DNA of 64,000 nt from Serratia rhizosphaerae (GCF_009817885.1 NZ_CP041764.1:1488001-1552000); one strand, 5' to 3'. Positions 1 to 9,410 are shown, counted from the first letter of the stretch. Made by a program: numbers and translations. Notes: generated from the sequence alone by a model not told the origin.

Positions 1-624
1 CGGCTGCAGCGTCATAAATTCACTGAGATAGCTGATGAGATACGGAATATCGAAAATCATGTCGGCGGTGGTGCCGCGCTGGCGCAGCTCGCCGTTGATA
101 TAGGTGCTGAGCTGCAGGCGGTGCGGATCGCCGATATCGTCGCGGTCGACGATATACGGGCCGATCGGCGTCAGGCCGTCGCGGCTTTTCACCCGCAGGT
201 TCGGCCGGTAGTAGTTTTCCAGGTAGTCGCGGATGGCGTAGTCGTTGCACAGGGTGTAGCCGGCGACGTACTCCATCGCCTGCTCGCGGCTGACGTGACG
301 GGCGGTTTTGCCGATCACCGCCACCAGCTCGGCCTCATAGTGCATGTACTCCACCCCGGCCGGACGCACCGACACCTGGCGGTGGCCGGTCAGGGTATTG
401 GCCGCCTTCAGAAACACCAGCGGCTCTTCCGGCGCTTTAAATTCCAGTTCGCTGGCGTGGTCGGCGTAGTTCAGCCCCAGCGCGAACACCGTGCCCTGTG
501 CCGGCGGCAGCCATTCGACGTCGGTTTCATTCAGTTGCGTGCCGTCCGGCAGCGTGACCCGCAGCTGCTCGTCAACGCTGACGTTAAACATCTGGCCGTG
601 ATGGCGAATGCGCGCGTGCTTCAT
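1..624 (-). CDS. hpaG2: 4-hydroxyphenylacetate degradation isomerase/decarboxylase, C-terminal-type subunit (HpaG2), 3' end outside window
   Basis: This is the second half of the HpaG (HpcE) activity of the homoprotocatechuate meta-cleavage pathway, a cytoplasmic FAH-fold enzyme that decarboxylates and isomerises the ring-fission product. The visible 208 codons show the FAH-family segments GLNYADHASEL and YEAELVAVIG, followed by NDYAIRDY and VKSRDG. The start is the ATG at 624-622, which overlaps the TGA of the upstream gene as ATGA, so the two are translationally coupled. The gene runs off the left edge. In E. coli W the two halves are usually one fused protein, while here they are separate. 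The family is certain; which half carries which reaction rests on the known N/C subunit models. Confidence 0.87.
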   Translation of the reverse strand, partial: MKHARIRHHGQMFNVSVDEQLRVTLPDGTQLNETDVEWLPPAQGTVFALGLNYADHASELEFKAPEEPLVFLKAANTLTGHRQVSVRPAGVEYMHYEAELVAVIGKTARHVSREQAMEYVAGYTLCNDYAIRDYLENYYRPNLRVKSRDGLTPIGPYIVDRDDIGDPHRLQLSTYINGELRQRGTTADMIFDIPYLISYLSEFMTLQP

Positions 625-1253
625 GCTTGCTCTCCTTCCAAAACCGCAACGTTGCTGAGTGCCGGCAGGCCGGCGGCGCGGATCGTCACCTCGTCGCCCG
701 GGTTAATCGCCACCCGCTGATGCGGCGTGCCGATCAGCAGCACATCCCCCGGCTGCAGCGTAATAAACTCGCTGATGGCGGCCAGCAGCTCGCCGCCGGA
801 ACGCACCAGATCCGCCGTTGACCAGCGATCCTGCTCCACGCCGTTGATCTCGGTGACAATCTGCAGCCGGTCGATGTTATCCAGCTGCGCCATCTCGCCC
901 AGCGGGCAGAAGCCGTCGCGACACTTGGCCTTGATCGCCGGGCGGTAAAAGCTGCTCTCCGCCAGGCTGACGTCGTTGGCCAGCGCATAGCCGGCGATAT
1001 ACGCCGCCGCCTGCGACGCCGGCACCTGGCGGGCGGTATCGCCGATCACCAGCGCCAGCGTGCCGCCGCTGTAAACTTTTTCTGCCGCCGGCAGCGGGAT
1101 CTGACCGCCGTGGCTCAGGTAGGTGTTACGCGGTTTGATAAACCATACTGGGGTCTTCGGCGGGGTCTTGTAGGGCGCGTCATGGAACGCGCGGTCCCAG
1201 GCGTCCATCTGGCTGCGGTGGTTAAGCGCCACCGAAAATACGGTTCCTTTCAT
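621..1253 (-). CDS. hpaG1: 4-hydroxyphenylacetate degradation isomerase/decarboxylase, N-terminal-type subunit (HpaG1)
   Basis: A 210-residue FAH-fold protein equivalent to the N-terminal half of bifunctional HpaG, acting after ring cleavage of homoprotocatechuate. It has the family segments VWFIKPRNTYLSHGG, LALVIGDTAR, NDVSLAE and KCRDGFCPLGE, with a C-terminal GDVLLIGTP. I chose the ATG at 1253 because AGGAG lies six bases upstream; an ATG 18 bases further out would place that ribosome site inside the gene. It is the first gene of the operon, divergent from hpaR, and it overlaps hpaG2 by four bases. Expression is expected to be repressed by HpaR until hydroxyphenylacetate is present. Confidence 0.9.
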   Translation of the reverse strand: MKGTVFSVALNHRSQMDAWDRAFHDAPYKTPPKTPVWFIKPRNTYLSHGGQIPLPAAEKVYSGGTLALVIGDTARQVPASQAAAYIAGYALANDVSLAESSFYRPAIKAKCRDGFCPLGEMAQLDNIDRLQIVTEINGVEQDRWSTADLVRSGGELLAAISEFITLQPGDVLLIGTPHQRVAINPGDEVTIRAAGLPALSNVAVLEGEQA

Positions 1254-1293
1254 GCAAACTCCTATTGTCACAAATCAGGACATCCGGCATTCG

Positions 1294-1305
1294 TTAATAT
1301 ATTAA
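1294..1305. promoter_or_regulatory. Palindromic operator candidate for HpaR
   Basis: TTAATATATTAA is a perfect 12-bp palindrome centred 46 bases upstream of the hpaG1 start, in the hpaG1-hpaR divergent region. HpaR of E. coli W is known to bind a palindrome overlapping the start of the g-operon promoter. The position fits; binding by this HpaR is inferred. Confidence 0.55.
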
Positions 1306-1356
1306 TGATTACTTTTAACCGCTGCTCAGCATTTACGCAACGCCGTTAATTTGATT

Positions 1357-1372
1357 TGTGATCGTGATAACA
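1357..1372. promoter_or_regulatory. CRP-like site in the hpaG1-hpaR intergenic region
   Basis: TGTGA-N6-TAACA differs at one base from the CRP core TGTGA-N6-TCACA. Its centre is about 65 bases upstream of the HpaR-type palindrome centre, a class I activator position if transcription of hpaG1 starts within the palindrome. The core similarity is visible; function is inferred. Confidence 0.4.
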
Positions 1373-1567
1373 AAATATTCACAACCCCAAAACATATTGT
1401 TGATATTTCAAATAATTAGCCTTTTTAAGCCCTATTTTTCACGCTGAGACACATTTTCCCTTTATCCACGACGCCAAATATGGCTACTATTAAGTTATTA
1501 ATAAAAATCGAACGGCCGGCGCCTGAACGCCGGATGCGCCAACACTTTGATAGCAAAGGCCCGACAT

Positions 1568-2020
1568 ATGCATGAATCCCTCACCATTGCCCTGTTGCAG
1601 GCGCGCGAAACCGCGATGGGCTTTTTCCGCCCGATCCTGAAAAGCCACAACCTGACCGAACAGCAGTGGCGCATCATCCGCGTGCTGGCCGACCAGCGTT
1701 CGATCGAATTCCATGAGCTGGCGGCGCAGACCTGCATTCTGCGCCCCAGCCTGACCGGCATTCTGTCGCGCATGGAGCGGGATAAGCTGATTTTCCGCCT
1801 GAAGCCGATTAACGATCAGCGCAAGCTGTATGTCTCACTGACCCAGCAAGGCCAGGAGCTGTATGAGGTGGCGCGCCATCAGGTTGAACAGGGCTACCGT
1901 GAGATTGAGGCGGCGTTCTCGCCGGAGAAAATGCAGCAGTTGATGGCGCTGCTGGATGAGCTGATCACCCTGGGCGAGCAGCAGCCCGCCAACCTGGTCG
2001 CGCATCCCGCCAAAAAGTGA
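1568..2020 (+). CDS. hpaR: HpaR, MarR-family repressor of the homoprotocatechuate operon
   Basis: A 150-residue MarR-type winged-helix protein close to E. coli HpaR: it begins MHESLTIALLQARE and carries NLTEQQWRIIR, the recognition region CILRPSLTGILSRMERD and the wing LKPINDQRKLYVSLT. I use the ATG at 1568 because the E. coli protein starts with MHDSLTIALLQ; an upstream ATG at 1547 adds seven residues unlike the family. It is divergent from hpaG1 with a 314-base shared control region. Known role: cytoplasmic dimer that represses the hpa degradation operon and is relieved by hydroxyphenylacetates. It is followed six bases on by the convergent end of the SDR gene. Confidence 0.93.
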   Translation: MHESLTIALLQARETAMGFFRPILKSHNLTEQQWRIIRVLADQRSIEFHELAAQTCILRPSLTGILSRMERDKLIFRLKPINDQRKLYVSLTQQGQELYEVARHQVEQGYREIEAAFSPEKMQQLMALLDELITLGEQQPANLVAHPAKK

Positions 2021-2026
2021 CGGCCC

Positions 2027-2812
2027 TCAGGACGCGGCGGGCCGGGCCTCCGGCAGCAGCGCGCCGCCGTCCACCACCAGCGTCTGGCCGGTGATATACC
2101 CCGCCGCCGCAGAAGCCAGAAACACCATCGCTGCGGCGATATCTTCCGGCTCCCCCAGCCGGCCAAGCGGCACCGCGCCGCCAATCGCCTGATTGAAGGC
2201 GTCATCCCCCAGGTTCGCCATCGCCGGCGTGCGGATCATGCCCGGCTCCACGCCGTTGACCGTAATGCCGTAAGGCGCCAGCTCCAGCGCGGCGGCGCGG
2301 ATAAAGCCGTTCACCCCGGCTTTGGAGGCGGCATAGTGCGCCAGCCCGGGATAGGCCACCTTCGGCCCGGTCACCGATGAGGTCACCAGAATGCGCCCGC
2401 CGCCCTGGCGGCGCATCCACGGCAGCGCCGCCTGCGCCAGATGGAACGGCGCCATCAGGTTGACGCTGAGGGTGCGCTGCAGCAGCGCGCGGTCAATCTC
2501 GGCAAACGGCGTCAGCGGGAAATAGGCGGCGTTATGCACCACCACGTCCAGCCGGCGGCAGCGCTGCGTTACCTGCGCCACCAGCGCGGCGATCTGCGCC
2601 TCGTCGGCCAGATCGCACGCCAGCGCCTGCGCCGACCCACCCTGCTCTGTCAGCTGTTCCGCCGCCTGCCGCGCCTTATCATGCTGGAGATCGGCCACCA
2701 CCAGCGTGGCCCCCAGCCGGGCAAAGGCACCGGCGATCGCCAGCCCGATGCCCTGCGCACCGCCGGTCACCAGCACCACCTGCCCGCGGAACGCATCCGC
2801 GGCGAAGGTCAT
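2027..2812 (-). CDS. Short-chain dehydrogenase/reductase, last gene of the monoamine-type operon
   Basis: A 261-residue classical SDR. The Rossmann glycine motif TGGAQGIG is near residue 16, the NAA segment follows near residue 94, and the catalytic Ser and YAASK lie around residues 147-164. The C-terminus has the usual GQTLVVDGG. It is an NAD(P)-dependent alcohol or ketone oxidoreductase; the substrate is not readable from sequence. The ATG at 2812 overlaps the stop of the MoaF-like gene as ATGA, so it is coupled to that gene. Its place in an operon with a MoaF-like protein and amine permease suggests a hydroxylated aromatic amine side chain as substrate, which is inference. Confidence 0.85.
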   Translation of the reverse strand: MTFAADAFRGQVVLVTGGAQGIGLAIAGAFARLGATLVVADLQHDKARQAAEQLTEQGGSAQALACDLADEAQIAALVAQVTQRCRRLDVVVHNAAYFPLTPFAEIDRALLQRTLSVNLMAPFHLAQAALPWMRRQGGGRILVTSSVTGPKVAYPGLAHYAASKAGVNGFIRAAALELAPYGITVNGVEPGMIRTPAMANLGDDAFNQAIGGAVPLGRLGEPEDIAAAMVFLASAAAGYITGQTLVVDGGALLPEARPAAS

Positions 2813-3609
2813 GCCCCGCTCCGCGGATGGCGGGTGGTATTGAGCACCTGCGCATGCGCGCCGACGGCAAAATTACTCAGCGCGCTGAAGTCGCTGCCCT
2901 GATAGCCGAGGATCTTGCCGTCGGTACGCAGCCCCTGCAGATCGATCATCACCACGCCGAGGGTCGGAATGATCTTTTCGCGCCAGACAAACAGATACAG
3001 CTGCTCTGCCACCTTGACGTAGTGGCAGCGGTCAACGTCCGCCAGCCCTTTCTCCACCCCGTCCAGACATTGCCAGGCGTAGAAATTGTCGTTCAGGTAG
3101 ATATGCTCATAGCGCTCGGTGGGGCTGTAGGTATACATATTGCGCATGCCGATCGGCTCGTCGGTAAACGCCGGCAGCGGCGCATCGTCATCCGCCAGCC
3201 GGCCGAAGCGAAACTCGGCCGCCACCGCGGTCAGCGGCAGCCCCTGCTCCACCCGGCTGAAAGCGTCCAGGCGCGTCTGCGCCTCATCCGGTAGTTGGCC
3301 GTACACCGCAGTGAAATTGCCCAGCGCCCGATTACATACCAGCGTAATGCTGGCGTTGGCGCGCTGCGGGTCGAGGAAGTCGATAAACAGCACGCCGGGG
3401 CGCAGCGCGGTGGCGCGATAATCCGCCGGCTGCCCGCGCCAGTGCAGCGTCTGTCCATCGACAAAGCCGACGTCGAGACGCTCGCCGTCGGCAAAGTACA
3501 GGCTCAGCGTCTGCCCGGCCAAATCGTCCTGCGCCTGCAGGGTATGACTGTCGGGGGCAAAGCCCTCCGCCAGTGCGCCAACCTGAATAAACACCGCTTC
3601 TGAATGCAT
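2809..3609 (-). CDS. moaF: MoaF-like protein of the monoamine regulon
   Basis: This 266-residue protein resembles MoaF from the Klebsiella moaEF operon, which is induced by tyramine and related amines. Databases label the family 'molybdenum cofactor biosynthesis F', a name clash rather than evidence for cofactor synthesis. The sequence shows two related beta-rich halves, with the segment RYEHIYLNDNFYAWQCL followed by CHYVKVAEQLYLFVWREKI, a lipocalin-like pattern. The ATG at 3609 has AAGGAG eight bases upstream; an in-frame extension further out would overlap the preceding gene. It starts ten bases after the preceding SDR and overlaps the next SDR. Biochemical role unknown. Confidence 0.8.
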   Translation of the reverse strand: MHSEAVFIQVGALAEGFAPDSHTLQAQDDLAGQTLSLYFADGERLDVGFVDGQTLHWRGQPADYRATALRPGVLFIDFLDPQRANASITLVCNRALGNFTAVYGQLPDEAQTRLDAFSRVEQGLPLTAVAAEFRFGRLADDDAPLPAFTDEPIGMRNMYTYSPTERYEHIYLNDNFYAWQCLDGVEKGLADVDRCHYVKVAEQLYLFVWREKIIPTLGVVMIDLQGLRTDGKILGYQGSDFSALSNFAVGAHAQVLNTTRHPRSGA

Positions 3610-3619
3610 TTGTCGCTCC

Positions 3620-4402
3620 TTATAGGGAAGTAAAAGCCAGAGTAGGCACATCCACCACGCCGGCGCCGCCGTCGGCCACCAGCGTGGCGCCGGTAATGAT
3701 CGACGCCTGCGGCGAGCAGAGAAAACAGCACGCTTCGGCGATCTCTTCGGCGCTGGCCGGCCGCCGCAGCGGCACGTCGCGGCATACCTGACGGTAAGCC
3801 TGATCCAGCGTCCAGCCGTGCGCCGCCATCAGCGGCCGCATCTCTTCATCGGCCATCGGCGTGGTCACCCAGCCGGGGCAAATTGCGTTGGCGCGCACCC
3901 CGAGCGGGCCGTAATCGCGCGCCACGGAGCGCATCAGGCCGATCAGCGCATGCTTGGCGGTCACGTAGCCGCACGCCTCCGGCCCGGCGGCCAGCGAGGC
4001 TATCGACGCCACCAGCAGCAGGCTGCCGCCGCTTTTCACCAGCTCCGGCAGGCAGGCGCGCGCGCTGGCGAAGGCGCTGTTGAGGTTGCTGTCCAGCGCC
4101 TGCCGCCATGCGGCGTCCGTCATCTCGCCCAGCGCGCCTAATCCCATTCCGCCGGCGCTGCCGATCAGGCAGTCGATACGCCCGCCCTGGCGCATAATCT
4201 GCGGCAGCAGCGTGTCACGCCAGCTGTCGCCGCAGGCGGCGTCGCCCACCAGCGCCGTGGCGCCAATCTCCGCCGCCAGCGCCTGCAGCGGTGCGGCGCG
4301 GCGGCCGACAATAAACACCCGATCGCCCTGCCCGGCCAGTTGCCGGGCGCAGGCAGCGCCGATGCCGGTACCGCCGCCGGTAATCACCACCGTTCTAGTC
4401 AT
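3620..4402 (-). CDS. Short-chain dehydrogenase/reductase (MoaE-like)
   Basis: A 260-residue SDR with cofactor motif TGGGTGIG near residue 9, the SAGG segment near residue 82 and catalytic YVTAK near residue 146, preceded by the catalytic Ser in LLVASIAS. The PG segment in CPGWVTTPMADEEM is followed by an insertion rich in charged residues. In Klebsiella an SDR (moaE) precedes moaF in a tyramine-inducible operon, and the order here is the same. The first eight bases overlap the end of the upstream 195-residue protein. Substrate not determined; oxidation of an aromatic-amine side chain is a contextual guess. Confidence 0.82.
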   Translation of the reverse strand: MTRTVVITGGGTGIGAACARQLAGQGDRVFIVGRRAAPLQALAAEIGATALVGDAACGDSWRDTLLPQIMRQGGRIDCLIGSAGGMGLGALGEMTDAAWRQALDSNLNSAFASARACLPELVKSGGSLLLVASIASLAAGPEACGYVTAKHALIGLMRSVARDYGPLGVRANAICPGWVTTPMADEEMRPLMAAHGWTLDQAYRQVCRDVPLRRPASAEEIAEACCFLCSPQASIITGATLVADGGAGVVDVPTLAFTSL

Positions 4403-4982
4403 CGATTTTCTCCATCAGTTGCGCCACCATCAGACACGCGCTGAGCAGCAGACAGCGCTGCGCCGCGGTCAGGCGTAAATAGCGCCGGCCCGGCGGCAGG
4501 CGGCTGACCACCTCACAGGCGGCGAAATGTTCGATGCTGAACTGCCAGCGCCCCGCCGCCAGCGTCAGCTGGGCATGGCGGAAATCCAGCCGCGCCAGCG
4601 TCGCGCCGATTTGCGGATAGCGCGCCAGCCAGCCCGTAAGCTGCCGGGCGGCGGCCTCATCGCCCGCCGTGCAATAGCGTACGCCGCGTCGCCGCCACCA
4701 GCCGGTGCCGCGCACCGTCAGCCGGGCGCTGCCCGTCAGCGCAGTGAGGCCGCTCAGGGAAAAACGGTGGCTGACGATATACGCCAGAAACAGCGCCTGC
4801 GGCCGTTCGCTGATCTCAAGCTGCGGCCCCTGCGGCAGCGTCAGGCATAGACGGCCGGCGGACAGCCGCTCGCAGGCATAGGGACGCAGATCCGCCTGCA
4901 GCCGGTCGAGCGCGCTGCCGGCGCGGTAGCCGGCCGGTTCACGCTGCCAGACGCGGTTAACCGAGGGAGGTAAGGCGATCAA
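4395..4982 (-). CDS. Uncharacterised 195-residue protein (possibly DUF3156)
   Basis: I do not recognise a function. The protein is Arg- and Leu-rich and has no signal peptide. It has a central RGTGWWRRRGVRYC segment and a weakly hydrophobic C-terminal stretch that ends LSACLMVAQLMEKIDD. From memory it resembles DUF3156 proteins of gammaproteobacteria. It overlaps the permease upstream by 26 bases and the SDR downstream by eight, so it is an integral cistron of the permease-to-SDR operon. Such tight coupling to an APC transporter hints at a shared pathway role, which is inference. Confidence 0.65.
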   Translation of the reverse strand: MIALPPSVNRVWQREPAGYRAGSALDRLQADLRPYACERLSAGRLCLTLPQGPQLEISERPQALFLAYIVSHRFSLSGLTALTGSARLTVRGTGWWRRRGVRYCTAGDEAAARQLTGWLARYPQIGATLARLDFRHAQLTLAAGRWQFSIEHFAACEVVSRLPPGRRYLRLTAAQRCLLLSACLMVAQLMEKIDD

Positions 4983-6450
4983 ACTGCACCTCCTCGCGTT
5001 CCGACTTATCCAGCGCCTGCATCAGCACCAGCTCCACCGGCACCGGCTTGAACGGGTTGACCCGCTGCACGCACAGCGTCCAGAACAGGGCGTACACGGC
5101 GGTCAGGCCGATCATGATGCCGAACGGGATATACACCGCGCTGCGCGGCATGCCCGGCGGCGCGATATAGATAATCGCCAGCACGATGCCAATGCTGGAC
5201 ACAATCTGCGGCAGCGGAAACAGCGGCGATTTATAGGCGCGCGGCAGATCCGGCCGGCGGATGCGCAGCAGCACCACCGACAGCGTCACCAGCAGGTAGG
5301 CCACGCCCCAGGCGCACACCGCCGCCAGCACCATCGGGATAATGCGCTCCAGATCGCCCTGAATGGCGAAGGCGTGCACGCAGGGGATCAGCACCGCCAC
5401 GGCAATGCCGACCACCGGCGTTTTAAAACGCGGATGCAGGTAGGCGAACGCCTTCGGCAGCGCGCCGTCCAGCACCATGCCGTACAGAATGCGCGGCACC
5501 GCGGCCATCAGCGTATTGATGGTCGCCGCGCCGGCCAGCAGCAGGCCGACGCCCAGCCAGTATTTGCCGAATTCGCCCATCACCTGGCCGGCGAACGCCG
5601 GGATCGCCATCGGCGTATCCAGCAGGCGCACATGATGCTCGGCGTCGACCACCACGTTCTCCACCTGATGGCTGAGCGCCGCGCCGTACAGCGCCATACA
5701 GGCGGCGACGCCGCACAGTCCCAGCGCCATGGCGCGCGGGATCACCCAGGCCGAGCGTTTGATCTCCGGCGCCATCGGCGTCACCAGTTCGCAGCCGACG
5801 AACATAAACATCGCCATCCCCACCAGGCTGAACACCGCAAAGGGATCGCTGACGTCCAGCGCGCTGCCGAACCAGCCGGGCAGCGCCACCGCCGGCGGCG
5901 ACAGCAGGCCGGCGATGCCGAAAATCACCAGCGTGCTCCACATGCCGAAGGTCAGTACGATTTCCGCCTTGCCGAACGCCTCAATGCCGAACGCGTTCAG
6001 CAGGCCGAAAATCACCACCAGCCCGACGCCGACCATCCATGAGGCGTTATGGCTGGTCGCCAGGGTGTTGAGATGTTCAAAATTCACCAGCGCCATGATG
6101 CCGGCCAGAATGGTTTCCGCCGTACCGGCGAAGATATGCACGATCAGATAGGCGGACAGCGCGCCGGTAATGGCGAAGAAGCGCCCCATGCCGCAGGAAA
6201 TGTAGTCGTAGACCGAACCGGTGGTCGGCAGGATCGCCGCCGCTTCGGCAAAGGTGGTGAGCTGCGCCTGCATCATCACAAAAGCGATCAACATCGCCAA
6301 CGCAAAGGTATCGCCGCCGATGCCGAAACCGCTGGTTACGGTCAGGATCACCGGGCTGGCCATAATCACGCCGACCGAGCTGGCCAGCGTGGTGGGAAAG
6401 CCCACCTTGCCTCGTTCAAGGTGGGCGGAAAGGCGCGACGACAGGTTCAT
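4957..6450 (-). CDS. APC-superfamily amino acid/amine permease, first gene of the monoamine-type operon
   Basis: A 497-residue inner-membrane transporter with about twelve hydrophobic segments. The APC opening GFPTTLASSVGVIMASPVI is near residue 17 and GCELVTPMAPEIKR lies in the middle. The ATG at 6450 is preceded by AGAGGA. It leads a five-gene operon (permease, unknown, SDR, MoaF, SDR) and has a MoaR-type inverted repeat 62-75 bases upstream of its start. Together with the arylsulfatase genes, this suggests import of an aromatic amine or amino acid such as tyramine, inferred from context rather than from substrate residues. Confidence 0.86.
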   Translation of the reverse strand: MNLSSRLSAHLERGKVGFPTTLASSVGVIMASPVILTVTSGFGIGGDTFALAMLIAFVMMQAQLTTFAEAAAILPTTGSVYDYISCGMGRFFAITGALSAYLIVHIFAGTAETILAGIMALVNFEHLNTLATSHNASWMVGVGLVVIFGLLNAFGIEAFGKAEIVLTFGMWSTLVIFGIAGLLSPPAVALPGWFGSALDVSDPFAVFSLVGMAMFMFVGCELVTPMAPEIKRSAWVIPRAMALGLCGVAACMALYGAALSHQVENVVVDAEHHVRLLDTPMAIPAFAGQVMGEFGKYWLGVGLLLAGAATINTLMAAVPRILYGMVLDGALPKAFAYLHPRFKTPVVGIAVAVLIPCVHAFAIQGDLERIIPMVLAAVCAWGVAYLLVTLSVVLLRIRRPDLPRAYKSPLFPLPQIVSSIGIVLAIIYIAPPGMPRSAVYIPFGIMIGLTAVYALFWTLCVQRVNPFKPVPVELVLMQALDKSEREEVQFDRLTSLG

Positions 6451-6504
6451 CGGAATATCCTCTGCAGGTTGGCTTAACGCACTATAGAGAGGAAAGGAAA
6501 ACGC

Positions 6505-6527
6505 TGACTATCGTCCTTATGGACGAG
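6505..6527. promoter_or_regulatory. MoaR-type inverted-repeat box, upstream of the permease operon
   Basis: The site contains the perfect dyad CGTCC-TTAT-GGACG at 6512-6525 and is preceded by TGACTAT. The same 23-base pattern with two differences occurs upstream of atsA at 9519-9541. It overlaps the stop codon of atsB. A LuxR-family regulator encoded nearby is the natural candidate protein. The repeat is seen; the regulator assignment is inferred. Confidence 0.65.
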
Positions 6528-7701
6528 ATGCCTCAGGCTGTGCGCTGCGCCACAGCGCCAGCCCGCCGGCGTCGCGCGGGTAGCGCCGCAGCGGGGCCAG
6601 CACCTCGGAGAAAAAGGCGTAGTAGCCGGCGCACAGCCGGTTATAGCCGTCCGGCCCCAGATGCGCCGGGCAGCCGCCCTGGCACACCATCTTCACGCTG
6701 CAGCGCTGGCACTCGCGCCGTACGCTCTTGCGCCGGCCGAAAGGCAGCGCGCGGGCGGCATCCGCCAGCGTCGCCAGCTCATCGCCGGCGTTAAAGCGCC
6801 CCAGCCGGTGGGCCTCGTCAATCAGGTGATCGCAGGCGTAGACGCCGCCGTCCTGCTCCATCACCAGGTTGCCGCCGCAGCGCGCCGCATGCACGCAGTC
6901 GGGGCTGACCTGGGTGAAATACTGCGCGTAGACGTGCTCAATATTCATCACAAACACCCGCCCCACGTCGCCGCGCTGCCGCCAGCGGCGGTAGATATCG
7001 CGCATAAAGCGCCCCCAGTTGGCCGCGCTGAGGCTATAGCCGCCCGCCGGCGCGTCGCCCTCCAGCATCAGCGGCTGAAACTGCAGAAAACGCGCCCCCA
7101 GCGCCGTCACCTGGTCATACAGCGCCGCGGCGGCGTCGGCGACGCCGTCGTGCACCACCACCAGCAGGTTAAACGCCACGCCGTGCTGCTGCAGCAGCGC
7201 AATACCGCGCAACGCAGCGTCATAGCTGCTGTTGCCGCGCCGGTCCGGACGATGGGCGTCCTGCGTCTGACGATCGCCGTCCAGGCTGACGCCGATAATA
7301 AAATTATGCTCTCTGAACAGCCGGCACCAGGCGTCGGTCAGCAGCGTGCCGTTGGTCTGCAGACTGTTGCTGATCACCACGCCCGGCGGCGCATAGCGGC
7401 GCTGCAGCGCCAGCGCCCGTTTATAGAAGCCGATGCCCGCCAGCAGCGGCTCGCCCCCCTGCCAGACAAAGTTGATCTCCCGGCTGTAACGCGGCTGGGC
7501 GGCGATGTACTGGCGGATAAACTGCGCCAGCAGCGCATCGTCCATCCGCGTCGGCCTGTCGCCGCGCTGCGGATAGTAGCAGTAGCGGCAGGCCAGATTG
7601 CAGCCGGCGCCGACCGGTTTCACCAGCAGGTGGAACGGCGCGGCGGCGCGGGCTACGCCGCTGACCGGGATTTGTCGCGCCCGCAGCGCATCGATATTCA
7701 T
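6517..7701 (-). CDS. atsB: AtsB, radical-SAM serine-type sulfatase maturase
   Basis: A 394-residue radical SAM/SPASM enzyme that oxidises the active-site Ser of the sulfatase to formylglycine without oxygen. The cluster motif is CNLACRYC (Cys 34, 38, 41), and the C-terminal Cys-rich SPASM region includes [14 protein letters not shown]. The length matches Klebsiella AtsB. The ATG at 7701 overlaps the atsA stop as ATGA and is preceded by GGAGG. The gene order is atsA then atsB, the reverse of the Klebsiella atsBA operon. The last codons overlap the regulatory box of the next operon. Confidence 0.93.
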   Translation of the reverse strand: MNIDALRARQIPVSGVARAAAPFHLLVKPVGAGCNLACRYCYYPQRGDRPTRMDDALLAQFIRQYIAAQPRYSREINFVWQGGEPLLAGIGFYKRALALQRRYAPPGVVISNSLQTNGTLLTDAWCRLFREHNFIIGVSLDGDRQTQDAHRPDRRGNSSYDAALRGIALLQQHGVAFNLLVVVHDGVADAAAALYDQVTALGARFLQFQPLMLEGDAPAGGYSLSAANWGRFMRDIYRRWRQRGDVGRVFVMNIEHVYAQYFTQVSPDCVHAARCGGNLVMEQDGGVYACDHLIDEAHRLGRFNAGDELATLADAARALPFGRRKSVRRECQRCSVKMVCQGGCPAHLGPDGYNRLCAGYYAFFSEVLAPLRRYPRDAGGLALWRSAQPEASRP

Positions 7702-9410
7702 GGCGCCTCCGCCAGCGGCTGGCGGGTCGCCGGATCGATACCGATATAATGGCCGTCGGCATCCACCCCGAGGTAGTCCACCATCTTGCCTGTTGCTTCA
7801 ATCACCATCCCCTGCCGGGCATAGCGCTGATAGGCCGCGCTGAGACGTTTGACCATCTCCGGGTGCTCGGCGGCCAGATCGCGGGTTTCCAGCGGATCGT
7901 CGTGCAGATTGAACAGTCCCCAGGGCGCGCTGGCGGCCTGCGGGCCGTTTTTCACCAGCCGGCGCAGCTTCCAGTCGCCGTCGACATAGGCCGCCTGATT
8001 GTGCAGCTCCACGGCGTAGTTGAGCCGCGGCGCCGCCTGGGCCTCGCCGCTGAAATAGCGTTTGAAACTGACGCCGACCATCGGCAGCGGCGCCTGTTTT
8101 TTCAGCGGCTTGGCGGCGTCGATGCCGGCAAATTCATACAGCGTCGGCGCAATGTCATAGATCGCCATCGGCGTACGGTCGATGGTGCCATGCTGCTGCA
8201 GCTGCGGGGCGGCAATAATAAAGTCGGTATTGATGCCGCCCTGCCCGCTGGTGGTCTTATGGTAATTGGCGTACGGCGCGTTGCTGACGTTAGCCCAGTG
8301 CGGGCCGTAAGCCACAAACGACCCCTTGCGGCCGATATTGGCGTAACTGTTGTCAAACTGACGCCAGTAGTCCGGCTGCGAGCCGTAATAGAAGCCCTGC
8401 GCCGGGTTGGCGCCGTTGTCGGTCAGGAACAGCACGATGGTGTTCTTATCGCGCCCGGTCTGTTTCAGGGTCTGCATCACCTTGCCGATCTGCGCGTCCA
8501 TATTGGCGATCATCGCCGCATACACCTGCATGGTTTTCGCCGCATACTTTTGCTGCTGCGGCGTCATCGCCTGCCATGCCTTATCCAGCGCCAGCGACGG
8601 CAGCGGCGTATTGTCGTTAATGATGCCCAGCGCCTTCAGCCGCTTGATGCGCTGCTGATAAATCGCCTGGTAGCCGGCATCGTATTGGCCGTCAAACCTG
8701 GCGATCCAGTCATCCGGCGCCTGCAGCGGATCGTGCGGCGCGGTAAACGCCAGATAGGCGAAAATCGGTTTATCCTGCGGCGTGTCATCGATCCACTGCG
8801 TCAGCTGGCGGGCATAGGCCTCGCTGGAGTAGAAATCCTGCGGCAGCGACACCCGCTTGCCGTTCAGGGTATAGAAGGTGTGAAACGCCTCGACGGTGCC
8901 GAGCGGTTTCGCATCGTTAAAATGACTGGTTCCGCCGCCCATAAAGGCGAAAGCCCGTTCAAAACCGCGATCGGTCGGCCGCGCGCCGTCGGTGTAGCCC
9001 AGGTGCCATTTCCCCGCCATCATGGTGGCGTAGCCGGCGTCGCGAAAGCGCTCCGGCAGCGTAACAACCCGATCCGTCAAGCGCATTTCATAGCCCGGAC
9101 GCGCAATGGTGTTCTGATACCACCACATGGCGCCCATTCCCGCCTGCTGGTTGGTGTTGCCGGTCATCAGCATCGACCGCGCCGGCGCCGACATCGGCGA
9201 GGTATAAAACTGGCTCATGCGTACGCCCTGCTCTGCCAGCGCCTGCAGATTGGGCGTCGGGATTTCGCCGCCAAACGGCGTGATGTCGGAATAGCCCATA
9301 TCGTCCGCCACAATAATCAATACGTTGGGCCGTTCGCCCGGCGCGCTATGCGCCAGGCCTGACACCACGCTGCTCAACGCCACTGCCACCACTTTTCTTT
9401 TCATCGCCAT
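7698..9410 (-). CDS. atsA: AtsA, periplasmic arylsulfatase of the serine type
   Basis: A 570-residue sulfatase that hydrolyses aryl sulfate esters such as tyramine sulfate. It has an N-terminal signal peptide (MKRK, hydrophobic stretch, AHSAPGE), the metal-binding opening [13 protein letters not shown], and the sulfatase signature SAPAR at residues 74-78. The modified residue is therefore Ser, which requires AtsB. A second metal-binding region is [14 protein letters not shown] precedes the ATG at 9410. Known family members in Klebsiella and Serratia are repressed by sulfate and derepressed by tyramine; a MoaR-type box lies 109-131 bases upstream. Confidence 0.95.
   Translation of the reverse strand: MAMKRKVVAVALSSVVSGLAHSAPGERPNVLIIVADDMGYSDITPFGGEIPTPNLQALAEQGVRMSQFYTSPMSAPARSMLMTGNTNQQAGMGAMWWYQNTIARPGYEMRLTDRVVTLPERFRDAGYATMMAGKWHLGYTDGARPTDRGFERAFAFMGGGTSHFNDAKPLGTVEAFHTFYTLNGKRVSLPQDFYSSEAYARQLTQWIDDTPQDKPIFAYLAFTAPHDPLQAPDDWIARFDGQYDAGYQAIYQQRIKRLKALGIINDNTPLPSLALDKAWQAMTPQQQKYAAKTMQVYAAMIANMDAQIGKVMQTLKQTGRDKNTIVLFLTDNGANPAQGFYYGSQPDYWRQFDNSYANIGRKGSFVAYGPHWANVSNAPYANYHKTTSGQGGINTDFIIAAPQLQQHGTIDRTPMAIYDIAPTLYEFAGIDAAKPLKKQAPLPMVGVSFKRYFSGEAQAAPRLNYAVELHNQAAYVDGDWKLRRLVKNGPQAASAPWGLFNLHDDPLETRDLAAEHPEMVKRLSAAYQRYARQGMVIEATGKMVDYLGVDADGHYIGIDPATRQPLAEAP

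Noticed and set aside
7749..9362. Plus-strand 537-codon open frame opposite atsA
   Set aside because: It lies wholly opposite a well-supported sulfatase and has no family features.
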